A stretch of DNA of 32,431 nt from DAOMFB01 sp035519355 (GCA_035519355.1 DATIWM010000327.1:1-32431), one strand, 5' to 3'. Shown: positions 1-7,702, numbered from the stretch's first letter. Notes: generated from the letters alone by a model not told the origin. A program made the numbers and translations.

Positions 1-306
1 GCGACGGCGGCCGGGCTGCACCCCTTCTGCTACGGCCACGCCGCCGACGGAAACCTCCACGTCCGGCTGCTTCGCGAGGGGCGCGAGGAAGCGGAATCGA
101 GGAGGATCGAGGAGGCGGTGACGGCCATCTACGCCGAGGCCGTCCGTCTCGGCGGGACGATCACGGCCGAGCACGGCGTCGGTCTCATCCTGAGAGAGCT
201 GCTGCCGCTCCGGCGCGACGCGCCCTTCCTCTCCGCCATGCGCGCGATCAAGCAGGCCCTCGACCCGAACGGGATCCTGAACCCGGGGAAGGTCCTGCCG
301 GGTTGA
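1..306 (+). CDS. FAD-linked oxidase C-terminal domain (GlcD/D-lactate dehydrogenase type), 3' fragment
   Basis: The 5' end lies outside the window; 101 C-terminal residues and a TGA stop remain. The frame is open from base 1. It contains GHAADGNLHV near the start, then AEHGVG, and ends in DPNGILNPGKVLP. These are the standard marks of the C-terminal cap domain of the FAD-binding-4 oxidases (glycolate oxidase subunit GlcD, D-lactate dehydrogenase, Dld2-like 2-hydroxyacid dehydrogenases). In that family the His of the DGNLH motif and the EHG segment lie near the flavin and substrate. The exact 2-hydroxyacid substrate cannot be told from this fragment. It is followed 18 bases later by gatB on the same strand, so the two may share a transcript. 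Family assignment is secure; substrate is not. Confidence 0.85.
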   Translation, partial: ATAAGLHPFCYGHAADGNLHVRLLREGREEAESRRIEEAVTAIYAEAVRLGGTITAEHGVGLILRELLPLRRDAPFLSAMRAIKQALDPNGILNPGKVLPG

Positions 307-324
307 TTCGCTAGACTTCCGCGA

Positions 325-1788
325 ATGCCGCATGCCGGTTTCGAGCCGGTCATCGGGCTGGAGGTCCACTGCCAGCTCCGGACGAAGTCCAAGGCGTTCT
401 GCCGCTGCCCGGTGACCTTCGGCGCGCCGCCGAACTCGGCCGTCTGCCCGGTCTGCCTCGGCTATCCCGGCGTCCTCCCGGTCCTGAACCGCGAGATGGT
501 GACGCTCGCGATGCGCGTCGTCCTCGCCACGCACGGCACGGTGCAGGCGCGCTCCGTGTTCGCACGGAAGAACTACTTCTACCCCGACCTCCCGAAGGGG
601 TACCAGATCTCGCAGTACGACCGCCCCCTGGCGACCGGGGGCGGCCTCCCGATCCGTTCCGGCGAGGGGACGAGGCTCGTGCGGCTCCACCGGATCCACC
701 TCGAGGAGGACGCGGGCAAGTCGATGCACGAGTTCCCGTGGGACGACCTCCCCTCTTCGGTTTCGCTCGTCGACCTGAACCGGGCGGGGACGCCGCTCGT
801 CGAGATCGTCACGGAGCCCGACCTCGCGTCGGCGGAGGAGGCCTACGAATTCCTCGTGAAGCTCCGCCGGCTCGTCCGGTGGGTCGACGCCTCGGACGGG
901 AACATGGAGGAAGGGTCGCTCCGGTGCGATGCGAATGTCTCCCTCCGCCCGGCCGGGGAGACGGCCCTCGGGACCAAGGTCGAGATCAAGAACCTGAACT
1001 CCATCGCCCACGTCAAGAAGGCGCTGGAGCACGAGATCGGACGGCAGCGGGCGCTCCTCTCCTCGGGCGGGTCGGTGGTCCAGGAAACCCGCCTCTGGGA
1101 CGGAGGGGCGGGGACGACGAAGCCGATGCGTTCGAAGGAAGAGGCGATGGACTACCGCTACTTCCCCGATCCCGACCTCGGGACGCTCGTCGTCGACGAC
1201 GCGTGGCGGGCCGCCGTCGAGAAGGGTCTGCCCGAGCTTCCCGAAGAGAGGGCGGCGCGGCTCGTGGCCTCCCTCGGCCTGCCGCCTTCGGACGCGGATC
1301 TCGTCTGCCTCTCGCGGCCGCTGGCCGACTGGTACGAGGAGGCCGTGGCGTCGCATCCGGCGAACCCGAAGGGTCTCGCCAACTGGCTCCTGTCGGATCT
1401 CCTCGGGAGGATGGCGGACGCCGACAAGCAGGCCGGGCGCGTCCCGATCGCCCCGGCCGCTCTCGCGGGCCTCGTGGCCCGGATCGACGACGGGACGATC
1501 TCGGGGAAGATCGCCAAGGAGCTTCTCCCCGACCTGATCTCGACCGGGCGGGCGCCCGACGATCTGATCCGCGGGAAGGGGCTCGTTCAGATCGTCGACG
1601 AGGGGCCGATCCTCGAGGCAGTGCGGAAGGTCCTCGCGGACAACCCGTCCCAGGTGGCCACGTACCGGGGCGGAAAGGCGGCGACCTTCGGGTGGTTCGT
1701 CGGCCAGGTCCTGAAGGCGACCGGAGGCAAGGCGAGCCCCCCCGTGGTCAACAGGCTTCTCCGGGCGGAGCTGGAAAAGGCCCCTTGA
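325..1788 (+). CDS. gatB: Aspartyl/glutamyl-tRNA amidotransferase subunit B
   Basis: This is a 487-aa protein of normal GatB length. It begins with the family signature (GLEVHCQL near residue 12), followed by the Cys-rich stretch FCRCPVTFGAPPNSAVCPVC and then NYFYPDLPKGYQISQYD. The kinase-like core motifs EGSLRCDANVSLRP and TKVEIKNLNS and the C-terminal helical YqeY/tail domain are all present. GatB activates misacylated Glu-tRNA(Gln) or Asp-tRNA(Asn) by phosphorylation, and with GatA-derived ammonia converts it to Gln- or Asn-tRNA in the GatCAB complex. The ATG at 325 has no obvious Shine-Dalgarno sequence. gatA and gatC are not next to it in the window, so the complex must be completed from another locus. 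The stop codon overlaps the TTG start of ftsE by 4 nt. Confidence 0.97.
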   Translation: MPHAGFEPVIGLEVHCQLRTKSKAFCRCPVTFGAPPNSAVCPVCLGYPGVLPVLNREMVTLAMRVVLATHGTVQARSVFARKNYFYPDLPKGYQISQYDRPLATGGGLPIRSGEGTRLVRLHRIHLEEDAGKSMHEFPWDDLPSSVSLVDLNRAGTPLVEIVTEPDLASAEEAYEFLVKLRRLVRWVDASDGNMEEGSLRCDANVSLRPAGETALGTKVEIKNLNSIAHVKKALEHEIGRQRALLSSGGSVVQETRLWDGGAGTTKPMRSKEEAMDYRYFPDPDLGTLVVDDAWRAAVEKGLPELPEERAARLVASLGLPPSDADLVCLSRPLADWYEEAVASHPANPKGLANWLLSDLLGRMADADKQAGRVPIAPAALAGLVARIDDGTISGKIAKELLPDLISTGRAPDDLIRGKGLVQIVDEGPILEAVRKVLADNPSQVATYRGGKAATFGWFVGQVLKATGGKASPPVVNRLLRAELEKAP

Positions 1789-2456
1789 TCGAGTTCTACC
1801 GCGTCACGAAGGAATACCACGGCCGGCGCGTCCTCCGGGACGTCTCCTTCCAGGTGCGGAAAGGGGAGTTTCTCTTCCTGACGGGCCCGTCGGGCGCCGG
1901 GAAGACGACGCTCCTGAAACTCATCTACCGCGCCGAGCGGCCGACCGACGGCCAGCTGATCGTGAACGGCATGAACGTCTCGGCGATGCGCCTCTCGCGC
2001 GTCCCTTCGCTCCGGCGGTCGATGGGCGTCGTCTTCCAGGACTACAAGCTGCTCCCGTCGCGGACGGTGCTGGAGAACGTCACGTACGTCCTCAAGTACC
2101 TCGGCGAAGCGCCGTCGGAGCGCCGCCGCCGCGCCTACCAGGTCCTCCGGATGCTGGAACTCCATCACCGGATGAGCGCCTACCCCGAGGAGCTGTCGGG
2201 CGGCGAGCAGCAGCGGGTCGCCCTGGCCCGCGCCCTCGTGAACGACCCGAGCCTCCTGATCGCCGACGAGCCGACGGGCAACCTCGACCACCGCCTCGCC
2301 CTCGAGGTGATGAAGCTCTTCGCCGACGTGAACGTCCGCGGCACGACCGTTCTCGTCGCCACGCACGACCAGGACCTGATCCGGCGGGCCGGCCGGCGCT
2401 GCCTGACTCTGGAGAGAGGTCAACTCCTCGAGGGGCTCTCGGAGGGGAGCGCGTGA
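1785..2456 (+). CDS. ftsE: Cell division ATP-binding protein FtsE
   Basis: The product is 223 aa, the usual FtsE size. The start is set at TTG 1785, inside the gatB stop (TTGA), because homology begins at IEFYRVTKEY, no ATG or GTG lies close by in frame, and the open frame further upstream is only a shadow of gatB. Walker A is GPSGAGKTT (residues 34-42), the ABC signature is LSGGEQQRV (about 137), Walker B is LLIADEP with D-loop GNLD, and the switch His lies in VATHD. FtsE is the cytoplasmic ATPase that, with FtsX, controls peptidoglycan hydrolases at the division septum. VVFQDYKLLP matches the Q-loop of FtsE rather than of LolD/MacB. It is coupled to ftsX by a GTGA overlap. Confidence 0.93.
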   Translation: MIEFYRVTKEYHGRRVLRDVSFQVRKGEFLFLTGPSGAGKTTLLKLIYRAERPTDGQLIVNGMNVSAMRLSRVPSLRRSMGVVFQDYKLLPSRTVLENVTYVLKYLGEAPSERRRRAYQVLRMLELHHRMSAYPEELSGGEQQRVALARALVNDPSLLIADEPTGNLDHRLALEVMKLFADVNVRGTTVLVATHDQDLIRRAGRRCLTLERGQLLEGLSEGSA

Positions 2457-3355
2457 GGGCCGGCGTCGCCCTCGCCACGCTCCTGGACGAGGCCGTCTCC
2501 GGACTCGTCCGCGCCCGCCGGATGACGGTCATCTCGGTCCTCGTCATCGCGGTCTCGCTCCTCCTCGTGGGCACCTTCCTCCTCGCCGCGGAGAACCTGC
2601 GCGGCCTTTCGGAAACCGTCCGGGGCGAGACGGCCGTGACGGTGTTCCTCCGTCCGGGGGCGACGGACGCCGACCGCGCGGAGATCTCCCGGATCGCCCG
2701 CGACTCCCGCCTCGCGGCCCGAGTGACGCACGTGACGCCCGACGAGGCGCGGGCGCGGTTCTCCGCCTGGTTCCGGTCGCTCGCCGCAGCGGCGGCGTCG
2801 CTCCCGACGAACCCGTTCCCCGAGTCCCTCGAGATCGTCCTGGCGCCGGACGCGGCGGCCTCGGCGGCCCTCCCGGGGCTCCTCGCCAACCTCGCCGGGC
2901 ACCGGGCGGCCGAGGAGGTGCAGTTCGACGTGGAATGGGTCCGGAGGCTCCGGGGCGCCGTCGGCGTGGCCCGCGCGGCCGGCGGGGCCCTCGCGGTCGT
3001 CCTCGTGCTCGGCGCGGCGTTCACGATCGCCAACGTCGTCCGGCTGACGATCCTCCTGCACCGCGAAGAGATCGACATCCTCCGCCTCGTCGGAGCGCCG
3101 GAGTTCCTGATCCGGGGACCCTTCGTCGTGGGAGGGCTGCTGCAGGGGCTGCTCGGCGGCCTCATCGCCCTCGGGCTCCTCGGCGGGGCCTACCGCGCCC
3201 TCCTCTTCTGGGGCGGGCGCGCCCCGGAGAATCTCGTGGCGCTCCTGGGTATCCGCTTCCTGCCGCCGGTCTCCGCGGCGCTCCTCGTCGGCGGGGGCGT
3301 CGCCGCCGGGCTCCTCGGCGGGCTGATCGCCGTCCGCCGCCGGAACGTGGGCTGA
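2453..3355 (+). CDS. ftsX: Cell division permease FtsX
   Basis: The product is 300 aa. The GTG start at 2453 overlaps the ftsE stop (GTGA). It has the FtsX layout: a short cytoplasmic N-terminus, a first transmembrane helix at about 25-45, a periplasmic domain of about 125 residues, then three helices at about 177-199, 223-247 and 273-295. The motif EIDILRLVGAPEFLIRGPF is the conserved cytoplasmic coupling segment between helices 2 and 3 of FtsX. FtsX transmits FtsE ATP hydrolysis to murein hydrolase activators such as EnvC-type coiled-coil proteins. No such partner gene is adjacent here; the next gene is convergent. The C-terminus is only 7 bases from the stop of the minus-strand permease gene. 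Confidence 0.92.
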   Translation: MRAGVALATLLDEAVSGLVRARRMTVISVLVIAVSLLLVGTFLLAAENLRGLSETVRGETAVTVFLRPGATDADRAEISRIARDSRLAARVTHVTPDEARARFSAWFRSLAAAAASLPTNPFPESLEIVLAPDAAASAALPGLLANLAGHRAAEEVQFDVEWVRRLRGAVGVARAAGGALAVVLVLGAAFTIANVVRLTILLHREEIDILRLVGAPEFLIRGPFVVGGLLQGLLGGLIALGLLGGAYRALLFWGGRAPENLVALLGIRFLPPVSAALLVGGGVAAGLLGGLIAVRRRNVG

Positions 3356-3362
3356 GGACCGG

Positions 3363-4523
3363 TCAGGCCTTCGGGGCCTCCGCCACGGCCGCTTCGGGAT
3401 TTTCCTTCGGCTCGGGGTCGGGCGTCCGGTCACCCAGAAGGGCGGCCCACGGGGCGAAGCGGTCGAACCGCTCGCCGACGACCTTGGCCGTCGCCGTGAG
3501 AGGAACGGCCAGGATGGCCCCGGGAACGCCCCACAGGATTCCCCAGAAGAGAAAGGCCACGAGGACGGCGAGCGGGTGCAGCTTCACCCGGCTGCCGACG
3601 ATGAAGGGCGTCAGGACGTTTCCCTCGAGGAACTGGACGCACGAGTAGAAGATGAGGACCTTCAGCGGCAGGGTGCCGTCGCTTCCGGCGAGAAAGGCGA
3701 CGGCCAGCGCGGGCGTCGTCGAGACGATGACGCCGACGTAGGGGATGAGGACGCAGAGGCCGGCCAGCGGGCCGAGAACGTAGGCGTAAGGGACGCGCAG
3801 GACGAGGAGGCCGGCCGTCGTGATGCAGGCGGTGATCAGAACGACGAACAGCTCGCCGAGGACGTAGCCGCCGAGGACGCGGGCGACCCCTTCGGCGAAT
3901 TCCGAGGCCGCACGGCCCCCCTTGAGGCGGAGGATGCGCGTGATGGCTCCTCCGTACTTCTCGCGGTCCTTCAGCATGAAGAAGGAGAGCATCGGAACGG
4001 CCGCGGCGTAGAGCACGAGCGCGAAGAGGGTCCGGACCTGCAGGGCCACCTTCGAGACCGACTCGAGGGCGCCCTGCTCCACCTTCACGGAGCGGACCGA
4101 CCGGTCGACCTCCGGGAGAAGAAGCCGGGTCCGCTCCTCGAGCTGGGCGAAGAGGCCCTGCATCCGGGACGTCAGGTCCCGGATCTTGGTCTGGTATGCG
4201 GGGAGGTTCCCGACGAAGGCCTGGATCTGCTCGAGCGCGTTGACGATGAAGAACGTGACGAGGGCCGCGAGGATCAGGAGGACGAGGAGGACCGCGAGAG
4301 CCCGGGGAACCCGGATCCGCTCGAGCAGGACGACGAAGGGCTGCAGGGCGAGGGACAGGAACAGGGCGAAGAAGAAGGTGACGAAGAGGATCTTCCCGGC
4401 CCAGAGGAGGCCGACGACCGCCGCGGTCGCGAGGACGCCGAGAGCGCGCGAGCGGAAGACGGCCGGCAGCCCGGGAGAAGGCCCGGACGAGAAGGTCCCG
4501 GTCGAGAAGAAGCCGCTGTCCAC
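3363..4523 (-). CDS. AI-2E/PerM family membrane transporter
   Basis: This is a 386-aa membrane protein starting at GTG 4523. It has paired N-terminal helices (LGVLATAAVVGLLWAGKILF and the following hydrophobic run), a central soluble helical stretch (about residues 105-170), then five or more helices towards the C-terminus. GPLAGLCVLIPYVGVIVS and the late PFIVGSRVKLHPLAVLVAFLFWG segment are the family hallmarks. AI-2E proteins include exporters of autoinducer-2 (TqsA), Na+/H+ antiporters and uncharacterised permeases; this one's substrate cannot be read from sequence. The C-terminal tail is acidic and Pro/Ala-rich. It lies 40 bases downstream of the OmpA-like gene on the same strand, with a GC hairpin in between. 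Confidence 0.88.
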   Translation of the reverse strand: MDSGFFSTGTFSSGPSPGLPAVFRSRALGVLATAAVVGLLWAGKILFVTFFFALFLSLALQPFVVLLERIRVPRALAVLLVLLILAALVTFFIVNALEQIQAFVGNLPAYQTKIRDLTSRMQGLFAQLEERTRLLLPEVDRSVRSVKVEQGALESVSKVALQVRTLFALVLYAAAVPMLSFFMLKDREKYGGAITRILRLKGGRAASEFAEGVARVLGGYVLGELFVVLITACITTAGLLVLRVPYAYVLGPLAGLCVLIPYVGVIVSTTPALAVAFLAGSDGTLPLKVLIFYSCVQFLEGNVLTPFIVGSRVKLHPLAVLVAFLFWGILWGVPGAILAVPLTATAKVVGERFDRFAPWAALLGDRTPDPEPKENPEAAVAEAPKA

Positions 4524-4540
4524 GCCGCCCCGGCAGTTTA

Positions 4541-4557
4541 CCGCCGCGGGGCGGCGG
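4541..4557. repeat. GC-rich inverted repeat between the OmpA-like and permease genes
   Basis: A perfect 7-bp inverted repeat (CCGCCGC / GCGGCGG) with a 3-nt GGG loop lies in the 40-base gap. On the minus strand it would form a hairpin just after the OmpA-like stop codon. No T-rich tract follows, so it is not a standard intrinsic terminator. It could attenuate read-through or protect the upstream mRNA. In DNA this GC-rich a 7-bp stem can occur by chance. Confidence 0.35.
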
Positions 4558-4563
4558 CTCAGT

Positions 4564-5952
4564 TCACGGGAAGGTGACGGTGACGACCGCGCGGCGGTTT
4601 CGAGTCGCGTCGGCGGCGTCGCCGTCGCCCCGCGCCTCCACCGAGATCCGCCCGGCGTCGATGCCGTGCCGCTTCACGAGGTAGTCCTTGGCGGCCTCGG
4701 CGCGGGTCCTCCCGAGAGCCATCCGGTCCCCCTTCTCCTTGGGGTCGGTCCAGCCCGAGATCGTGCAGGTCGCCGAGAGGTTGTTCTTCAGCCGGAGCGC
4801 GACGCCGTCCAGGATGGCCTTCGCGATGTTGGTCAGGCGGCTCTTTCCGGCGTCGAAGAGAACCTCGTCGGTCGTCGTCGTGACCGGCTTCGGGGCCGGA
4901 GGGGCGGCCGGCTCGGCCGCGACGGGAGCCGGAGCCGGCGCAGGGGCCGGGGGCGGCGGAGGCGGAACCGGCTCCGTCGCCGGAGCCTCGCGCGGGGCGG
5001 GCGCGGCGACGGGGCGTGCGGCCGAGGCGGGCTGCGGGGTCCAGGAGATCTGGATGACGCCGCCCAGCGGGAGCGGGTCGCTCCCGTACTTCCACTCGTC
5101 GATGTTGATCCGGAGGGCGCCGGTGGCCCAGAGGCCGGAGTCCTTCCCGAGACCCACCCGGCCGCCGAGCAGGGCCTCCGAGTAGGCCTTCGGATTCGAC
5201 TGCCCGCCGTAGAAGAAGTTCCGGTTGATCTCGAAGATCCCGTTCAGGACTCCCTCGATGAACCGGAGGTTCGCGCCGGCGCGCCAGGTCCACTGGTTCG
5301 GAACGGCCGCGCCGACCGTGGTCGTGCCGTAGTAGGCGTCCGGCGTTCCGTAGTCGCTGTTGACGTAGTACGTCGTCGAGAGCGTGAACCACTCGTAGTT
5401 GAAGGAGAGACCGAAGTCCCAGTCGGTCCGCCCCGTGGAGAACGAATCGGGTTCGCTGACGCCTCCCCCGGTGGGAAAGGCGACCCCGAGGATCGCCGCG
5501 ACCTTGACCGGGTCGCGCCGGTTCAGGACCCACTTCATGCCGACCCGGATCTTGTCCGTCTCGGTCGTGTCGAACCCGCCGATCCGGTCGCGGCCGTTGA
5601 TGTTTCCGGCCCAGGCCCAGTCGTTCGCCTTGTACTTCAGCGCTCCGAAGTTGAGGAAGGCCTCCAGGCCGGGAGACAGCCCGTAGCCCAACGTGACGCC
5701 GAACCGGCCGAGGTTGTAGCGCAGCGGGTCGTCGGGGAGCGGCGGGGCGGTGAGCGAGGGCCCCGCCATCAGCGCCGACAGGCTCCCGCTGAGCGCGAAG
5801 GAGAATCGGCCCACCGGCACCGTCTCGGCGTTCGGCGACTCGATCAGTCCGGTGGCGCCGGAGAGCGTCGGAGCCGTCTGGGCCAGAGCGCCCGTCGTCA
5901 GGAAGAGGCACGCCACCGCCGCGAGGAGGAATCCGATCCGCGTCCGTCGCAT
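4564..5952 (-). CDS. OmpA-family outer membrane protein with N-terminal barrel-like region
   Basis: The start is chosen at ATG 5952 because AAAAGGAG sits 5 nt upstream and a clean signal peptide follows (MRRTRIGFLLAAVACLFLTT, then GALAQ). An in-frame ATG at 6027 would only add a basic tail with no signal. The 462-aa product has a signal peptide (1-24), about 280 residues of alternating aromatic/polar strands ending in ISWTP (a beta-barrel-like region), a Pro/Ala-rich linker (about 308-355) and an OmpA-like peptidoglycan-binding domain (about 363-462). That domain has SGWTD, the GRTRAEAAKDYL helix and the terminal NRRAVVTV strand. In this family the TD Asp and the helix Arg bind diaminopimelate. 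The expected role is to anchor the outer membrane to the wall; transport through the barrel region is possible but unproven. Confidence 0.86.
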   Translation of the reverse strand: MRRTRIGFLLAAVACLFLTTGALAQTAPTLSGATGLIESPNAETVPVGRFSFALSGSLSALMAGPSLTAPPLPDDPLRYNLGRFGVTLGYGLSPGLEAFLNFGALKYKANDWAWAGNINGRDRIGGFDTTETDKIRVGMKWVLNRRDPVKVAAILGVAFPTGGGVSEPDSFSTGRTDWDFGLSFNYEWFTLSTTYYVNSDYGTPDAYYGTTTVGAAVPNQWTWRAGANLRFIEGVLNGIFEINRNFFYGGQSNPKAYSEALLGGRVGLGKDSGLWATGALRINIDEWKYGSDPLPLGGVIQISWTPQPASAARPVAAPAPREAPATEPVPPPPPPAPAPAPAPVAAEPAAPPAPKPVTTTTDEVLFDAGKSRLTNIAKAILDGVALRLKNNLSATCTISGWTDPKEKGDRMALGRTRAEAAKDYLVKRHGIDAGRISVEARGDGDAADATRNRRAVVTVTFP

Positions 5953-6043
5953 GGGGTCTCCTTTTGACCCGCCGGTGCCGGGGACACTCCACGGTTGCCG
6001 GCGTGAAAAGCGCTTCCTTGTACGCAACGGGAAAAGCCGATGG

Positions 6044-6073
6044 AGTTTAACGCCCCCCGGCCCGACTCAGCAA
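6044..6073 (-). promoter_or_regulatory. Possible sigma-70-like promoter for the OmpA-like gene
   Basis: On the minus strand TTGCTG (plus 6068-6073) and TAAACT (plus 6044-6049) are separated by 18 nt, about 90 nt before the ATG at 5952. This is the least GC-rich part of the gap. The match is modest (3/6 and 4/6). The rest of 5953-6140 shows no ORF; it has an AAGCGCTT palindrome at 6008-6015 and G/C-rich runs leading into the tandem repeat. Confidence 0.3.
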
Positions 6074-6158
6074 ACGGAAAGCTTTACGGGGTGCATTCGA
6101 GAGGGGAGGGGCCCCGGACCGCCGCGGAGGGGGATTCCCCAAACGGAGGGGGTCCGGG

Positions 6159-6180
6159 GGAACCGACATCTGTCGGTTCC
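6159..6180. repeat. Palindrome A (10-nt arms, 2-nt spacer)
   Basis: The arms GGAACCGACA (6159-6168) and TGTCGGTTCC (6171-6180) are fully complementary, with TC between them. It may act as an RNA hairpin or as a binding site for a dimeric protein. There is no following T tract on either strand. Confidence 0.8.
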
Positions 6181-6211
6181 GCCCGGTTCACAACCGGAGG
6201 GGGGTTCCGGG

Positions 6212-6233
6212 GGAACCGACATGTGTCGGTTCC
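6212..6233. repeat. Palindrome B (10-nt arms, 2-nt spacer)
   Basis: This is the second copy of the same palindrome, 53 bp further on: arms at 6212-6221 and 6224-6233, spacer TG. Arms are identical to palindrome A. It starts 7 bases beyond the stop codon of the minus-strand DUF4388 gene, so it would be a hairpin at the 3' end of that message. Confidence 0.8.
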
Positions 6234-6240
6234 GCCCGGT

Positions 6241-7131
6241 TCATAACAGCGGCGCCATCCGGTCGTGGAACGTCCGGGCCGTCTCGGGGCCGCGCCGTCG
6301 CGTGAGAAATCCTTCGAGCGACCGGACGAGTTCCCGTACCGCGTCGAGGCTCCGGCCGCGGTCGATGTCGGCGAGCGCCCCGCGGTAGAGCCGGTCGATC
6401 TCCGTCTCTCCCGGCGCGGCACCGAAGGACTCGGCCTCCTGTTTCACCTTCGTGCAGAGAACCTGGAGGCTGCGCCGCTCGTCGCCCCTCGAGATCTCCT
6501 TGAAGACGCCGGTGTGCGTCGTGACGTTCGGGATGCCGGCCAGCGGCGGGCCCGGGGGGAGGACGGTCGGCCGCGGCGGCGGGACGGGAGCCGCCGGCTT
6601 CACGACCTCGACGAGGGCCGCCGTGACGAGGCCGAAGAGCGTCTTGGCGACGTCGAAGGAGGATTTCTTCAGCCCGCGCGCGATCTCGTCGATGGTCGCG
6701 CGGCCGTCGCACCGCGTGATGACGACCCATTCCTGGGGCGTCAGGGTGATCGGACCGGCCAGCCGCTCGGAGGCGACGAGGCGCGGCACGGCGTCGGTGG
6801 AGGGGATTTTCCGGGAAAGGATCTTCCACTCGTCGCTCCGGCGCGCGGCCTCCATCAGGAGGTTCGTGTTGGAACGGGAGATGGTCTGCCGCTCGCTCTC
6901 CACCCCGGGGGAGAACTGGAAGGAGCCCCCCGTCCAGAGGGCGAGCGCGTAGATCGCATCCTCCCCTTCGACGTCGCCGATGCGGGCGTGCGTGATCTGT
7001 CCATTCAGGAGGTAGACGAGACCCTGCTCGGACGCGCGCGTCAGCGAGAACATTCCCGTCTTCCCCGACACGGACACGAGCTGCACGATGTCGGAGAGGG
7101 GCAGGTCGCTCAAGGAGCCCTGGAAGGACAT
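6241..7131 (-). CDS. DUF4388 (PATAN-type) domain protein
   Basis: The product is 296 aa. The N-terminus (residues 1 to about 95) reads SFQGSLSDLPLSDIVQLVSVSGKTG, then a LTR-x(n)-GLVYLLNGQITHARIGDVEGEDAIYALALWTGGSFQF pattern. This is the DUF4388 fold found next to receiver and GTPase signalling proteins in Myxococcota, Acidobacteriota and cyanobacteria. Residues about 125-185 look like a winged-helix-type region (ITLTPQEWVVITRCDGRATIDEIARGL), and a Pro-rich hinge and a helical C-terminus follow. Such proteins are thought to be scaffolds in gliding or polarity signalling; the partner here is unknown. It lies 37 bases after ruvC. Its TGA stop is the first triplet of the palindromic repeat, so the native C-terminus may have been altered by that element. 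Confidence 0.82.
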   Translation of the reverse strand: MSFQGSLSDLPLSDIVQLVSVSGKTGMFSLTRASEQGLVYLLNGQITHARIGDVEGEDAIYALALWTGGSFQFSPGVESERQTISRSNTNLLMEAARRSDEWKILSRKIPSTDAVPRLVASERLAGPITLTPQEWVVITRCDGRATIDEIARGLKKSSFDVAKTLFGLVTAALVEVVKPAAPVPPPRPTVLPPGPPLAGIPNVTTHTGVFKEISRGDERRSLQVLCTKVKQEAESFGAAPGETEIDRLYRGALADIDRGRSLDAVRELVRSLEGFLTRRRGPETARTFHDRMAPLL

Positions 7132-7168
7132 GAATCAGTTCGCACGATAGCAGCGAGGGGAATCGGGC

Positions 7169-7702
7169 TCAACCTCCCGGGCGCCTTTTCCAGCCGGCGC
7201 CGCCCGGACCGGCGGGGCGCGCCGGCGCGGCGCGGACGGCCCGGGGTGCCGCGACGAAGCCGTGGGCCAGGGCGGCCGCGGCCGCATCGGCCGCGTCGAG
7301 CGGCAACCGGCGGCCGAGAAGGGACGCAATCATCCGCCGGACCTGTTCCTTCTCGGCCGCGCCCGTCCCGGTCACCGCCCGCTTCACCTCGGCCGGCGTG
7401 ATCTCGGCAGCGGCGACTCCCGCCTCCGCGAGCGTCACGAGGAGGACGCCGCGCGCCTCGCCGAGCGTAATCAGACTCTGCGCGTTCGTGCCGGCGAAGA
7501 CGCGCTCGACCGCGGCAGCGTCCGGTTTCGTCCTCCGGAGGACCTCCGCGAGGGCTTCGCGAAGCCAGAGGAGGCGGCGTGGAAACGGGAGCGAGGCGGG
7601 CGGGCGGAGGACGCCGGCGTCCTCGAGACGGATGGACGTGCCAAAGGCCACGAGCGCCCAACCCCTCGCGCGGCTGCCGGGATCGACGCCGAGGATCCTC
7701 AC
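7169..7702 (-). CDS. ruvC: Crossover junction endodeoxyribonuclease RuvC
   Basis: The product is 177 aa (the E. coli protein is 173). Start is GTG 7702, overlapping the yebC stop (GTGA); homology begins at once with RILGVDPGSRARGWA. The four acidic catalytic residues of the RNase H-like fold are visible: D7, E66 (VERVFAGTN), D136 and D139 (LDAADAAAAALAH, with the conserved His at 147). RuvC cuts Holliday junctions resolved by RuvAB; ruvA and ruvB are not in the window. The yebC-ruvC order is widespread in bacteria. The last 25 residues are a basic, Pro/Ala/Gly-rich tail outside the core fold. Confidence 0.95.
   Translation of the reverse strand: MRILGVDPGSRARGWALVAFGTSIRLEDAGVLRPPASLPFPRRLLWLREALAEVLRRTKPDAAAVERVFAGTNAQSLITLGEARGVLLVTLAEAGVAAAEITPAEVKRAVTGTGAAEKEQVRRMIASLLGRRLPLDAADAAAAALAHGFVAAPRAVRAAPARPAGPGGAGWKRRPGG

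Larger units (their letters stand above)
6141..6243. repeat. Tandem direct repeat, two copies of about 51 bp, each carrying a perfect palindrome
   Basis: Copy 1 is 6141-6190 and copy 2 is 6192-6243. The last 38 bp of each (6153-6190 and 6206-6243) differ at one base only. The front parts align as AAACGGA plus a G run and AACCGGA plus a G run. A shorter, degenerate copy seems to precede them at about 6121-6141 (GCGGAGGGGGATTCCCC). Each copy has a hairpin with 10-nt arms GGAACCGACA and TGTCGGTTCC; the single difference falls in the 2-nt spacer (TC versus TG). A second inverted repeat, CCGGTT-CAC-AACCGG (6183-6197), bridges the copies. On the minus strand copy 2 starts with the TGA stop of the DUF4388 gene. 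It resembles a REP/BIME-type or small dispersed palindromic element, not a CRISPR. Confidence 0.85.

Noticed and set aside
5953..6027. OmpA-like protein start at 6027
   Set aside because: The extra 25 residues are basic, hide the signal peptide and lack a ribosome site, while ATG 5952 has AAAAGGAG and an immediate signal sequence.
6141..6243. CRISPR array
   Set aside because: Two adjacent units separated by one base, no unique spacers, no cas genes; a tandem palindromic repeat fits better.
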